Below, piece by piece: positions 7,829-14,603 of a stretch of DNA of 15,054 nt; the stretch's first letter is position 1; each line of letters begins with the position of its first letter. Origin of the DNA: Candidatus Nanoarchaeia archaeon (GTDB taxonomy: Archaea > Nanoarchaeota > Nanoarchaeia > SCGC-AAA011-G17 > JAFCDX01); assembly GCA_028717785.1 (NCBI GenBank), contig JAQUND010000031.1:1-15054 (forward strand), read 5' to 3'. The notes below the pieces were generated by a model that had not been told where the DNA came from, did no database searches, and was given only the letters and a program-made list of their open reading frames with translations. Position numbers and translations under genes: made by a program.

Positions 7829-8508
7829 ACTATTTTATTATTCCTGCTAGAAGTGGTTCAAAAGGAGTTCCTAATAAAAATGTAATATTATTAAATGGAA
7901 TTCATTTACTTGGATATTCTATTAAAACTGCTAGTGCGTCTAGACATACTAATCAGATTATATTATCTACTGATAGTGATGAGTATATTGAGATAGCTAA
8001 AATATATGGAAATGTTATAAGTATAAAAAGAAATAAATTAACATCTAATGATAAAGCGAAAGATATAGATTATATGCTTCATACTATTTTTCAATTAGAA
8101 TTAGATGAATTTGATAATTTAATTATTTTGCGTCCTACTTCACCAATTCGTAAAATTGAAGTAGTTGATAAAGCAATTGAAATATTTAATACAATAAGTT
8201 ATGATTTTGATGCATTGAGATCAATGCATGTATTACCAGAAGCACCAGAAAAAATGTTTAGATTAAATAGCGATAATTCCGTTAAACCATTGTTTGGCGA
8301 TGACATCGATATAACAAATCAACCTAGACAAATGTTTGAAGAATCTTATCATCCAAATGGATATGTTGATATTGTCTCTGTTAGGTCTATTATGCAAACT
8401 AAAAAATCTTTTGGAAATAAAATATATGGATATATTACTGAAAGAATTTATGAAATTGATACTGTAGAAGATATAGATTTTCTTAATATTAAAATGAAAG
8501 GAATATAA
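7825..8508 (+). CDS. neuA: CMP-nonulosonate (acylneuraminate) cytidylyltransferase
   Basis: The 227-residue protein is a clear NeuA-family member. The nucleotide-binding loop IIPARSGSKGVPNKN is at 5-19, ILSTDSDEY near 46-54, and ILRPTSPIR at 101-109. NGYVDI near 178-183 lies in the sugar-binding half, and YEIDTVEDIDF near the C-terminus is typical. The enzyme couples CTP with a nine-carbon 2-keto sugar acid (N-acetylneuraminic, legionaminic, pseudaminic or a relative) to give the CMP-sugar and pyrophosphate in the cytosol. The sequence does not tell me which acid. Length is normal for the bacterial family without extra domains. AAAGGA at 7811-7816 lies 8 bases before the ATG. The partner synthase NeuB is encoded about 5 kb downstream, not adjacent as is common; the intervening genes may build or modify the same sugar. 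Confidence 0.93.
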   Translation: MNYFIIPARSGSKGVPNKNVILLNGIHLLGYSIKTASASRHTNQIILSTDSDEYIEIAKIYGNVISIKRNKLTSNDKAKDIDYMLHTIFQLELDEFDNLIILRPTSPIRKIEVVDKAIEIFNTISYDFDALRSMHVLPEAPEKMFRLNSDNSVKPLFGDDIDITNQPRQMFEESYHPNGYVDIVSVRSIMQTKKSFGNKIYGYITERIYEIDTVEDIDFLNIKMKGI

Positions 8509-8512
8509 TTAA

Positions 8513-9733
8513 ATGAAAACTAAAGAAATTATTGAAACTATTAGTAATTTAGAACCTAGATCTATGAGAAGTTATTATGATATTGTTTGGAAAAAAACTA
8601 ATAATGATATTTTATACGATACTGATGGAAAAAAGTATATTGATTTTACATCTACTATCTTTGTACAAAATGTAGGACATTCTAATCCAAAAGTTATTAA
8701 TGCTATTAAAAAAGCGGCTACAAAACAATTAACTCATACTTATACTTATTATCATGAAGGAAGAGCAAAAATATTACAAAAATTAATTAATATGAGTCAA
8801 CCATATGGAGAAAAAGCATTTCTTTTATCGTCAGGTACTGAGGCAACAGAAGCAGCTGTAAAAATGGCGCGGTGGTATGGTGGAGTTAATAAACCTATAG
8901 TTTTATCATTTATAGGAGCAATGCATGGTAGAACTATGGCAGCTGAATTAATGAAGGGAACAAATACGTATCCTCGTCATAAACATTTTTGGCATTTACC
9001 ATTTCCAAATGATCAAAATAATTTTGAATCTGATTTAAAAGATATTGGAGTTAATACAAAAAAAATTTGTGGAATTATTATAGAAAGTTATCAAGGATGG
9101 TCTGCAAGATTATTACCAAAACAGTATGTTCAGGATTTATGTAATTGGGCAAAAGAAAATGATGTATTGGTATGCTTTGATGAAATTCAAGCAGGATTAG
9201 GAAGAACAGGTAAATTATTTACATTTCAACATTATGATGTTGATCCTGATTTATTTTGTTTGGGTAAAGGATTAGGCGGTGGACTGCCATTGTCTGCTGT
9301 TATTGGCAAATCTAAAATATTGAATATACCGGATATAGGAGATATGAGTAGTACACATTCAGCAAATCCTATTTGTTGTGCATCTGGTTTAGCAGTATTA
9401 AATGAATTAGATAGAATAATCAAATCAAATAAATTTAGACAAAATATTAATTGTTTTGAAACATATATTGAAAATATTAAATGTAGACATAATTTTTCAT
9501 CGATTTTATTAGAAGTTAATTATTGTGGAATGGTAGCAGGGTTTGTATTTAAAAATAAAACAATTGCTGATAATGTTTGTGATATTTGTGTTAAGAAAGG
9601 ATTATTGCCGGTTCATACAGGAAGGGAATCAGTAAAGATAGGACCTCCGTTAACTATTACACAAGATCATTTAACTAAAGGTCTTATGATTTTTGATAAT
9701 GCAATTGCTGATGTTTGGAGAAATAATATATGA
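8513..9733 (+). CDS. Class III pyridoxal-phosphate aminotransferase
   Basis: The 406-residue protein has all the class III landmarks. SSGTEATEAA (106-115) binds the cofactor phosphate, AMHGRT (136-141) follows, FDEIQAGLGRTG (222-233) holds D223, which contacts the pyridine nitrogen, and LGKGLGGGLPL (250-260) contains the cofactor lysine K252. The GPPLTIT element near the C-terminus closes the family pattern. Relatives include acetylornithine, 4-aminobutyrate and diaminobutyrate aminotransferases and glutamate-1-semialdehyde mutase. Sugar aminotransferases of nonulosonate pathways are normally of the DegT/DnrJ/EryC1 type, so this enzyme more probably aminates a small keto-acid or aldehyde, perhaps for an amino-acid substituent on the glycan. 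AAAGGA at 8497-8502 lies 10 bases upstream. The stop overlaps the next start (ATGA). Nothing suggests inactivation. Confidence 0.9.
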   Translation: MKTKEIIETISNLEPRSMRSYYDIVWKKTNNDILYDTDGKKYIDFTSTIFVQNVGHSNPKVINAIKKAATKQLTHTYTYYHEGRAKILQKLINMSQPYGEKAFLLSSGTEATEAAVKMARWYGGVNKPIVLSFIGAMHGRTMAAELMKGTNTYPRHKHFWHLPFPNDQNNFESDLKDIGVNTKKICGIIIESYQGWSARLLPKQYVQDLCNWAKENDVLVCFDEIQAGLGRTGKLFTFQHYDVDPDLFCLGKGLGGGLPLSAVIGKSKILNIPDIGDMSSTHSANPICCASGLAVLNELDRIIKSNKFRQNINCFETYIENIKCRHNFSSILLEVNYCGMVAGFVFKNKTIADNVCDICVKKGLLPVHTGRESVKIGPPLTITQDHLTKGLMIFDNAIADVWRNNI

Positions 9734-10377
9734 ATTATGTTGAAATAACTTATAAAAATCATGATTATACATCTTATCCATATAAGTTAATAGATTATTT
9801 ATTTAAGAGATATCATTTAAAAGAAGGTCATAATTTATTAGATATAGGGTGCGGTAGAGGAGAATTTTCAAAAGCTTTTCAAACAAAACAATTGAAAGTT
9901 ACTTCTATTGATAGAATTTATAATGAAGATTATCATAAAGATTTAAATTTTTACAAATTTGATTTAGAGAAGCCAATAAAGATAAAATCGACTTTTGATA
10001 TTATATTTTGTAAATCTGTTTTAGAACATATAGTAAATCAAGAAATATTTATGAATTCAATTAAAAATTTAATGAGTAAAAATGGATTAATTATAATGTT
10101 AGTTCCTGATTGGGATAATCAAAAAAATATTTTTTATGATGATCCTACTCATATACATCCTTATAATCAAAAATCCATGAAGGATTTATTAGAAATATAT
10201 GGATTTAAAAATGTTCAATCCGAAAAGTTTTATCAATTACCGTTAGTTTGGAAATATTATATGTTTAAAATACTATGTAAGTCTATAGGATTAATTTTAA
10301 AACCAGAGCATTATTTAAAAAATAAAACCTTACATTGGGCAGTTGAAAATATGATACTAGCAACTGGGAGAAAGTAA
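9730..10377 (+). CDS. Class I SAM-dependent methyltransferase
   Basis: The 215-residue protein carries a standard SAM-binding motif I, LLDIGCGRGEF at 36-46. An acidic residue at the end of strand 2 (TSIDR, about 57-61) and the post-motif FCKSVLEHI (about 96-104) are typical of UbiE/Methyltransf_11-type enzymes. LIIMLVPDWD and DPTHIHPYN follow; the P-T-H-x-H-P segment is characteristic of methyltransferases acting in cell-surface or small-molecule pathways. The substrate is not readable from sequence. Being sandwiched between an aminotransferase and a VOC protein, it may N- or O-methylate the product of that pathway. GGAG at 9717-9720 lies 9 bases before the ATG, and the start overlaps the upstream stop. 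Unlike the FkbM genes, it belongs to a different methyltransferase subfamily. Confidence 0.8.
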   Translation: MNYVEITYKNHDYTSYPYKLIDYLFKRYHLKEGHNLLDIGCGRGEFSKAFQTKQLKVTSIDRIYNEDYHKDLNFYKFDLEKPIKIKSTFDIIFCKSVLEHIVNQEIFMNSIKNLMSKNGLIIMLVPDWDNQKNIFYDDPTHIHPYNQKSMKDLLEIYGFKNVQSEKFYQLPLVWKYYMFKILCKSIGLILKPEHYLKNKTLHWAVENMILATGRK

Positions 10378-10379
10378 GT

Positions 10380-10745
10380 ATGAATGTTAGACATTGTGGA
10401 ATGTTTGTAAAAGATTTAATAAAATCAGTTAATTTTTATAAACAATTAGGATTTGTTGAATATTATAATAATATTGAAAAATGGAATTATTTTGGAGAAT
10501 TGAAAATATCGAAACTTAAATCAGAAAATGGATTTAATATTGAATTAATTGAATCTGATAAAGTAAATGAATTAAACGATAAACATCATATTGCATTAGA
10601 AGTTGAAAATGTAGATGATATTTATAATAAATTAAAAGATAATTTTAATTTTATTATAACACCAACAATCTCGCCAGATGGATCAGCAAAGGTTGCTTTT
10701 TTTAAAGGATATGAAAATTATATTGAATTGGTTGAAATATTATGA
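10380..10745 (+). CDS. VOC (glyoxalase/bleomycin-resistance/dioxygenase) superfamily protein
   Basis: The 121-residue protein is one complete VOC unit made of two beta-alpha-beta-beta-beta modules. The four metal-ligand positions of the superfamily can be followed: H5 in MNVRHCGMFV, E55 in NIELIE, H70 in HHIALEV and E116 in NYIELVE. KSVNFYKQLGF (15-25) is the typical helix and turn. Members include lactoylglutathione lyase, methylmalonyl-CoA epimerase and fosfomycin-resistance enzymes. Retained ligands suggest a working metal enzyme, for example an epimerase or isomerase in the same pathway, rather than a mere binding protein. GGGAG at 10366-10370 lies 9 bases before the start. The stop overlaps the next start (ATGA). 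The substrate is unknown. Confidence 0.78.
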   Translation: MNVRHCGMFVKDLIKSVNFYKQLGFVEYYNNIEKWNYFGELKISKLKSENGFNIELIESDKVNELNDKHHIALEVENVDDIYNKLKDNFNFIITPTISPDGSAKVAFFKGYENYIELVEIL

Positions 10746-12136
10746 ATAATTTAAAAAAAAAGATTCTGCTAATAGTGTATGATAATGGATCGTATATACA
10801 CAATTTTCCATTAGGTACGGCTTATATAGCTGAGTATTTAAAACAACATAAGCATCAAGTAACTATTTATAATCAAGATGTATTTCATTGGGAAGAATCT
10901 CATTTAACTAATTATTTAGATAATAATAAATTTGATTATGTTGGATTAGGGTTTATAGCTGGTTATTATCAATATAAAAAAATTCAATTAATCTCTAAAG
11001 CTATTAACGCATCAAAGAATAGATTAAATTTTAAGTTTATATTAGGGGGCCATGGTCCTTCACCAGAACCTAATTTTTTTTTAAAGAAGTTACAAGCGGA
11101 TTATATTGTAGTTGGTGAAGGTGAAGTTCCATTTCTATTTTTAGTTGAAGGGCGAAACCCTAGTGATATAGATAGTTTAGTTGGGTTGGATTTTAATAAT
11201 AATGATAAACGTGATAATGTAATAAAAAATATTGATGATTTACGACCTAATTGGGATTTATTTCCTATTGAGAATTATGTTTTAGTTAGAGAGTTTGGAT
11301 TTAAAAAAACAGCTAGAGTTATGTCTATGGTTTCGGGTCGTGGATGTAATTTTAGATGTAATTTTTGCTATCGTCTTGATAAAGGATTAAGAATTAGATC
11401 AAATGAAAGTATTATAGATGAAATTAAATACTTAAAGAAAACTTATAATATAGATACTATTTCTTTCTTAGATGAACTATTAATGTCATCTGAGAAAAGA
11501 GTAATATTATTATGCGAAGAATTTTTAAAGAATAATTTAAATATACAATGGGAATGTAGCGGTAGATTAAATTATGCTAAAAAAGAAGTATTAAAATTAA
11601 TGAAAAGAGCCGGATGTGTATTTATTAACTATGGTATAGAATCTTTAGACGATAATGTTTTAAAAAATATGAATAAGTGTTTAACTGTTGATCAAATTAT
11701 AAAAGGTGTAGAAGCTACTAAGGAATTAGATATTAATCAAGGTCTAAATATAATTTTTGGAAATATTGGAGAAACTAAAGAAATATTAATGAAAGGTGTA
11801 GAGTTTATTAAAAAATATGGAGATGGATGTCAATTAAGAACTATTAGACCTGTTACTCCTTATCCTGGATCTCCTTTGTATTATAAAGCTATTAATGAAG
11901 GATTGCTTAAAGACGTTGAAGACTTTTATGAGAATAAACATTTAAACTCAGATTTAATGTCAGTTAACTTCACAAATTTATCTGATAATGATTTTTATGA
12001 AGCTTTAAAGGAAGCTAATATTGAATTGATTAAGTTTTATTATAGTAAAAATAATGACGAACAAAGTGTAATAGATCAATGTAAAAACTTGTATGATAAC
12101 AAAGATGTTAGCTTTAGAGGATTTAGACAGATGTAA
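10742..12136 (+). CDS. B12-binding-domain radical SAM protein (BchE/Elp3-like layout)
   Basis: The 464-residue protein has two parts. Residues 1 to about 135 form a cobalamin-binding-type Rossmann domain: PLGTAYIAEYLKQ at 23-35, YVGLGFIAG at 66-74, ILGGHGPSPEP at 100-110 and YIVVGEGE at 121-128. Residues from about 190 form a radical SAM domain with SGRGCNFRCNFC, whose C202, C206 and C209 bind the 4Fe-4S cluster. IDTISFLDE and YGIESL are further radical SAM core elements. This architecture is found in methylases, cyclases and ring-contracting enzymes acting at unactivated carbons. The DxHxxG motif of base-off cobalamin binders is not evident, which is common in this group, so B12 dependence is likely but not certain. 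Its neighbours (methyltransferase, VOC, another radical SAM) suggest a shared small-molecule or sugar substrate. Confidence 0.86.
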   Translation: MNNLKKKILLIVYDNGSYIHNFPLGTAYIAEYLKQHKHQVTIYNQDVFHWEESHLTNYLDNNKFDYVGLGFIAGYYQYKKIQLISKAINASKNRLNFKFILGGHGPSPEPNFFLKKLQADYIVVGEGEVPFLFLVEGRNPSDIDSLVGLDFNNNDKRDNVIKNIDDLRPNWDLFPIENYVLVREFGFKKTARVMSMVSGRGCNFRCNFCYRLDKGLRIRSNESIIDEIKYLKKTYNIDTISFLDELLMSSEKRVILLCEEFLKNNLNIQWECSGRLNYAKKEVLKLMKRAGCVFINYGIESLDDNVLKNMNKCLTVDQIIKGVEATKELDINQGLNIIFGNIGETKEILMKGVEFIKKYGDGCQLRTIRPVTPYPGSPLYYKAINEGLLKDVEDFYENKHLNSDLMSVNFTNLSDNDFYEALKEANIELIKFYYSKNNDEQSVIDQCKNLYDNKDVSFRGFRQM

Positions 12137-12150
12137 TAAGGAGTAATATA

Positions 12151-12942
12151 ATGATAGGTTTAACAACAGTTAATATTGAACTAACAAGTAGATGTAATAA
12201 GAATTGTTGGATGTGCGGTAGAAGGAAAATTGATAGAGATTTTCCTGAGATTAGTATGAATTATGGTGATATGGATTTTGAATTATTAGAAAAAATAGCT
12301 TTGCAAATTCCAGACGGTATTATTGTTCAAGCTCATAATAACGGGGAGCCCTTAATGTATCCTCGTCTAGGTGATGCTTTGAAATTACTAAAAGGAAAAA
12401 TAAGATGTTTAGATACTAATGGTAAGTTATTATTAGAGAAGTTTGATCAAATAGAAGGTAATTTAGAATCTATAACTATATCTACGTTTCAAGATGATCC
12501 AGAATGGGAAGAACAGTATAACATATTAATTGATTATTTAAAGATAGTAAACCATAAACACTATGTTATTATTAGAGTACTTGGTGAAGTAGGTGAAAAA
12601 AGATTACAACTATATAAAGATACTGGATGTTTGATAGCTTATAGAACTTTTCATTCTCCTATGGGTAGTTTTAATTATAAAAAGAAAACAGTAATACCAG
12701 AACACGGTTTTTGTTTAGAGATGTTAAGTCATCCAGCTATTAATAGATTTGGGGAAGTTTCAACATGTGTTAGATTCGATCCTTATAAAGAATTGGTTAT
12801 AGGAAACTTAAATAATCAGACATTTGAGGAAATATGGTATGGTAAAAAAAGAATGGAATTAGTACATAAACATATAAATTGTGAACGAAATAAAATTCCT
12901 TTTTGTTCTAAATGTGAGTTTTATGGAATTCCTAGAGGGTAA
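12151..12942 (+). CDS. Radical SAM/SPASM domain protein
   Basis: The 263-residue protein starts almost at its radical SAM motif. CNKNCWMC gives C15, C19 and C22 for the catalytic 4Fe-4S cluster, and NNGEP near 63-67 is the SAM-contacting GEP-type motif. A C-terminal group, C188, C206, C244, C252 and C255, fits a SPASM auxiliary-cluster domain. FGEVSTC and IGNLNNQTFEEIW are typical SPASM phrases (compare G-x-V-x-x-C and G-N-x-x-x-x-x-x-x-I-W). Family members mature peptides or act on sugars and aminoglycosides. It is shorter than usual for SPASM proteins (330-400 residues) because both the region before the first cysteine and the linker are compact. A strong AAGGAG at 12138-12143 lies 7 bases before the ATG. 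It follows another radical SAM gene directly. Confidence 0.87.
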   Translation: MIGLTTVNIELTSRCNKNCWMCGRRKIDRDFPEISMNYGDMDFELLEKIALQIPDGIIVQAHNNGEPLMYPRLGDALKLLKGKIRCLDTNGKLLLEKFDQIEGNLESITISTFQDDPEWEEQYNILIDYLKIVNHKHYVIIRVLGEVGEKRLQLYKDTGCLIAYRTFHSPMGSFNYKKKTVIPEHGFCLEMLSHPAINRFGEVSTCVRFDPYKELVIGNLNNQTFEEIWYGKKRMELVHKHINCERNKIPFCSKCEFYGIPRG

Positions 12943-12949
12943 ATAATAA

Positions 12950-13288
12950 ATGAAATATGTTAAAAAGCTTTGGGGTGAAGAGCATTGGTTAGCTAACGAT
13001 GATTTTTGTTGTAAAGAATTAATACTTAAAGAAGATTATAGATGTAGTTTGCATTATCATAAAAATAAGGATGAATTGTTTTATGTTATTTCTGGAAAAG
13101 TATTAATTGAATTAAATGATATAAAAGAAATATTAATTGAAGGTGATTGGATTAGAGTTAAGCCATACGATAAACATAGATTTACTGGATTGGTAGATAG
13201 CGTTATATTAGAAAGTTCAACACATCATGAAGATGGAGACTCATATAGAATTGAACCAAGTGGTAAATTTAATAATATGGAGGATTAA
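12950..13288 (+). CDS. Single-domain cupin protein (mannose-6-phosphate isomerase-like)
   Basis: The 112-residue protein is a small beta-barrel cupin. Motif 1 is SLHYHKNKDELFYVISG at 33-49, with H35, H37 and E42 as metal ligands, and motif 2 is PYDKHRFTG at 72-80, with H76 as the fourth. The WGEEHW start and the motif layout resemble the cupin domain of type II phosphomannose isomerases. Stand-alone versions often lie beside neuB-type genes in nonulosonate loci. The role may be isomerisation or epimerisation of a sugar, or a metal-bound auxiliary function; it is too small to be a complete mannose-6-phosphate isomerase. Its stop (13286-13288) abuts the NeuB start at 13289, and the GGAGG for NeuB sits inside its last codons. 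That tight coupling supports a shared pathway. Confidence 0.82.
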   Translation: MKYVKKLWGEEHWLANDDFCCKELILKEDYRCSLHYHKNKDELFYVISGKVLIELNDIKEILIEGDWIRVKPYDKHRFTGLVDSVILESSTHHEDGDSYRIEPSGKFNNMED

Positions 13289-14134
13289 ATGAATACTATT
13301 TTAGTTTCAGAGATTGGAATTAACGCGAACGGTTCTCTTGAGATAGCAAAAAAGTTAATAGATTTAGCTGTGTTAAGCAATTGTAAGTTTGTTAAATTTC
13401 AAAAAAGAACAGTTGAAGCTGTATATACTAAGGCTGAATTAGATAAACCTAGAGAATCTCCTTGGGGAACAACTAATAGAGAACAAAAGATGGGATTAGA
13501 GTTTGGTAAAAAAGAGTATGATGAAATAGATAGATATTGTAAGGAAAAGGGTATAGGATGGTTTGCTTCTCCTTGGGATATAGATTCTGTTGACTTTTTA
13601 ATGCAATATAATCCTAAGTATATTAAAGTAGCTTCTGCAATGGTAACTAATGAACCTTTATTAAAGAAAATTAATGAAGCTATTAAAGGAACACAAACTA
13701 AAGTAATTATAGCTACTGGTATGACTACAGAAACTGAGTTGTTTGAAGCTTTATCGATTTTAGGGAATAATAATATAGAGTATATATTAGCGTGTACTTC
13801 GAGTTATCCTACACCAGTAAAAGATATGAATATGGCTAAAATAGCAACATTACAAGCTAAGTTTTTAGGAACATCATATAAAATTGGTTTTTCTAATCAC
13901 TATTCAGGTTTAAAGTTTATTTTTATGGCTGCTACGTTAGGAGCTAGAATGATTGAGTATCATATAACTTTAGATAGAACAATATATGGAAGTGATCAGG
14001 CTTCTTCTATTGAACCTTCAGGAGTATTAGAAATACCTGGTCATATTGAAATGATTGAAAATGCTTGGGGAAATGGAAAATTAGAATGTATGCCAAGTGA
14101 ACTACCAATTAAGGAAAAATTAAGAAAGAAATGA
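13289..14134 (+). CDS. neuB: NeuB-family nonulosonate synthase lacking the C-terminal SAF domain
   Basis: The 281-residue protein is a clear NeuB TIM barrel. SEIGINANGSLEIAKKLI is at 7-24, VKFQKR at 35-40, FASPWD at 92-97, ATGM at 142-145, ACTSSYPTP at 168-176, and the two metal-binding histidines are expected at H204 (FSNHYSG) and H225 (EYHITLDR). The family condenses phosphoenolpyruvate with a 2-acetamido-hexose (ManNAc, or 6-deoxy relatives for legionaminic and pseudaminic acid) to make a nine-carbon 2-keto sugar acid. Canonical members have about 340-350 residues with a C-terminal SAF (antifreeze-like) domain of about 60 residues that reaches into the partner's active site. Here the protein stops at KLRKK, just where that domain would begin. 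GGAGG at 13279-13283 lies 5 bases before the ATG. Confidence 0.92.
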   Translation: MNTILVSEIGINANGSLEIAKKLIDLAVLSNCKFVKFQKRTVEAVYTKAELDKPRESPWGTTNREQKMGLEFGKKEYDEIDRYCKEKGIGWFASPWDIDSVDFLMQYNPKYIKVASAMVTNEPLLKKINEAIKGTQTKVIIATGMTTETELFEALSILGNNNIEYILACTSSYPTPVKDMNMAKIATLQAKFLGTSYKIGFSNHYSGLKFIFMAATLGARMIEYHITLDRTIYGSDQASSIEPSGVLEIPGHIEMIENAWGNGKLECMPSELPIKEKLRKK

Positions 14135-14571
14135 TAGAACAGAGTTTATATAATCAAATTGTAGAAAATATACCTATTTGTTGTGTTGATATTTGTATTT
14201 TAAGAGAAAATGGTATATTATTAGTTAAAAGAAATACAGAACCAGCTAAAAATCACTGGTGGGTTCCTGGTGGTCGTCTTTATAAAAATGAATTATTAAA
14301 GGATTGTGCTTATAGAAAAGCTAAAGAAGAAACTAATTTAGATTGTGTTGTTGGACCAATTGTTCATACAGATGAAACAGTATTTGATACAGGCCCACAA
14401 AATATACCTATACATAGTATCAACGTTTGTTTTTTATTAATGCCCAAATCATTAACTGTTAAATTAGATCAATATAGTGCTGATTATAAATGGGTTAAAA
14501 CAATACCATTAGATATTCATCCATATGTAGGTAAATGTTTAGAAAAATGTGGTCTTAATTATTATAAATAA
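14131..14571 (+). CDS. Nudix hydrolase, GDP-mannose mannosyl hydrolase-like
   Basis: The 146-residue protein has a modified Nudix box beginning at G48. G-x5-E54-x7-R62 is present, but K63 replaces the usual Glu after Arg, E66-E67 are retained, and N69 replaces the usual Gly. The segment before it, VKRNTEPAKNHWWVPGGR (32-49), closely follows the pattern of GDP-mannose mannosyl hydrolases (R-x-N/T-x-P-A-x-x-x-W-x-V-P-G-G-R), which also depart from the consensus box and hydrolyse GDP-hexoses at the glycosyl carbon instead of cleaving a pyrophosphate. A role in controlling GDP-mannose or GDP-fucose pools would fit the GT10 enzyme upstream. It starts by a 4-base ATGA overlap with neuB and is the last gene of the tightly linked run; its final codons lie in the AT palindrome and late-promoter-like box. 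Confidence 0.82.
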   Translation: MIEQSLYNQIVENIPICCVDICILRENGILLVKRNTEPAKNHWWVPGGRLYKNELLKDCAYRKAKEETNLDCVVGPIVHTDETVFDTGPQNIPIHSINVCFLLMPKSLTVKLDQYSADYKWVKTIPLDIHPYVGKCLEKCGLNYYK

Positions 14572-14574
14572 TTA
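14556..14574 (+). repeat. Perfect AT-only inverted repeat (8-base arms, 3-base spacer)
   Basis: TAATTATT at 14556-14563 and AATAATTA at 14567-14574 are exact inverted copies around ATA. The repeat spans the last codons and stop of the Nudix gene and overlaps the TATAAATA box. With no G:C pairs and no following T-run it is a poor rho-independent terminator. It may be a by-product of AT richness or a weak 3' mRNA hairpin. Confidence 0.4.
14563..14570 (+). promoter_or_regulatory. T4-type late promoter candidate before the 112-residue gene
   Basis: TATAAATA at 14563-14570 is the exact T4 late-promoter core, with 33 bases between its end and ATG 14604. Transcription would begin roughly ten bases further on, leaving a short leader that contains AAGGAG (14590-14595). 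In 28% or lower G+C DNA this octamer is expected a few times in 15 kb by chance. The support comes from its position in one of only three gaps and from a second copy at the same distance from the next gene. Confidence 0.5.
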
Positions 14575-14603
14575 TAGATCTTAATAATTAAGGAGAAAAT
14601 AAT

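Noticed and set aside
9232..9423. Minus-strand open stretch inside the aminotransferase gene
   Set aside because: It lies opposite the conserved PLP-lysine region and carries no protein signature of its own.
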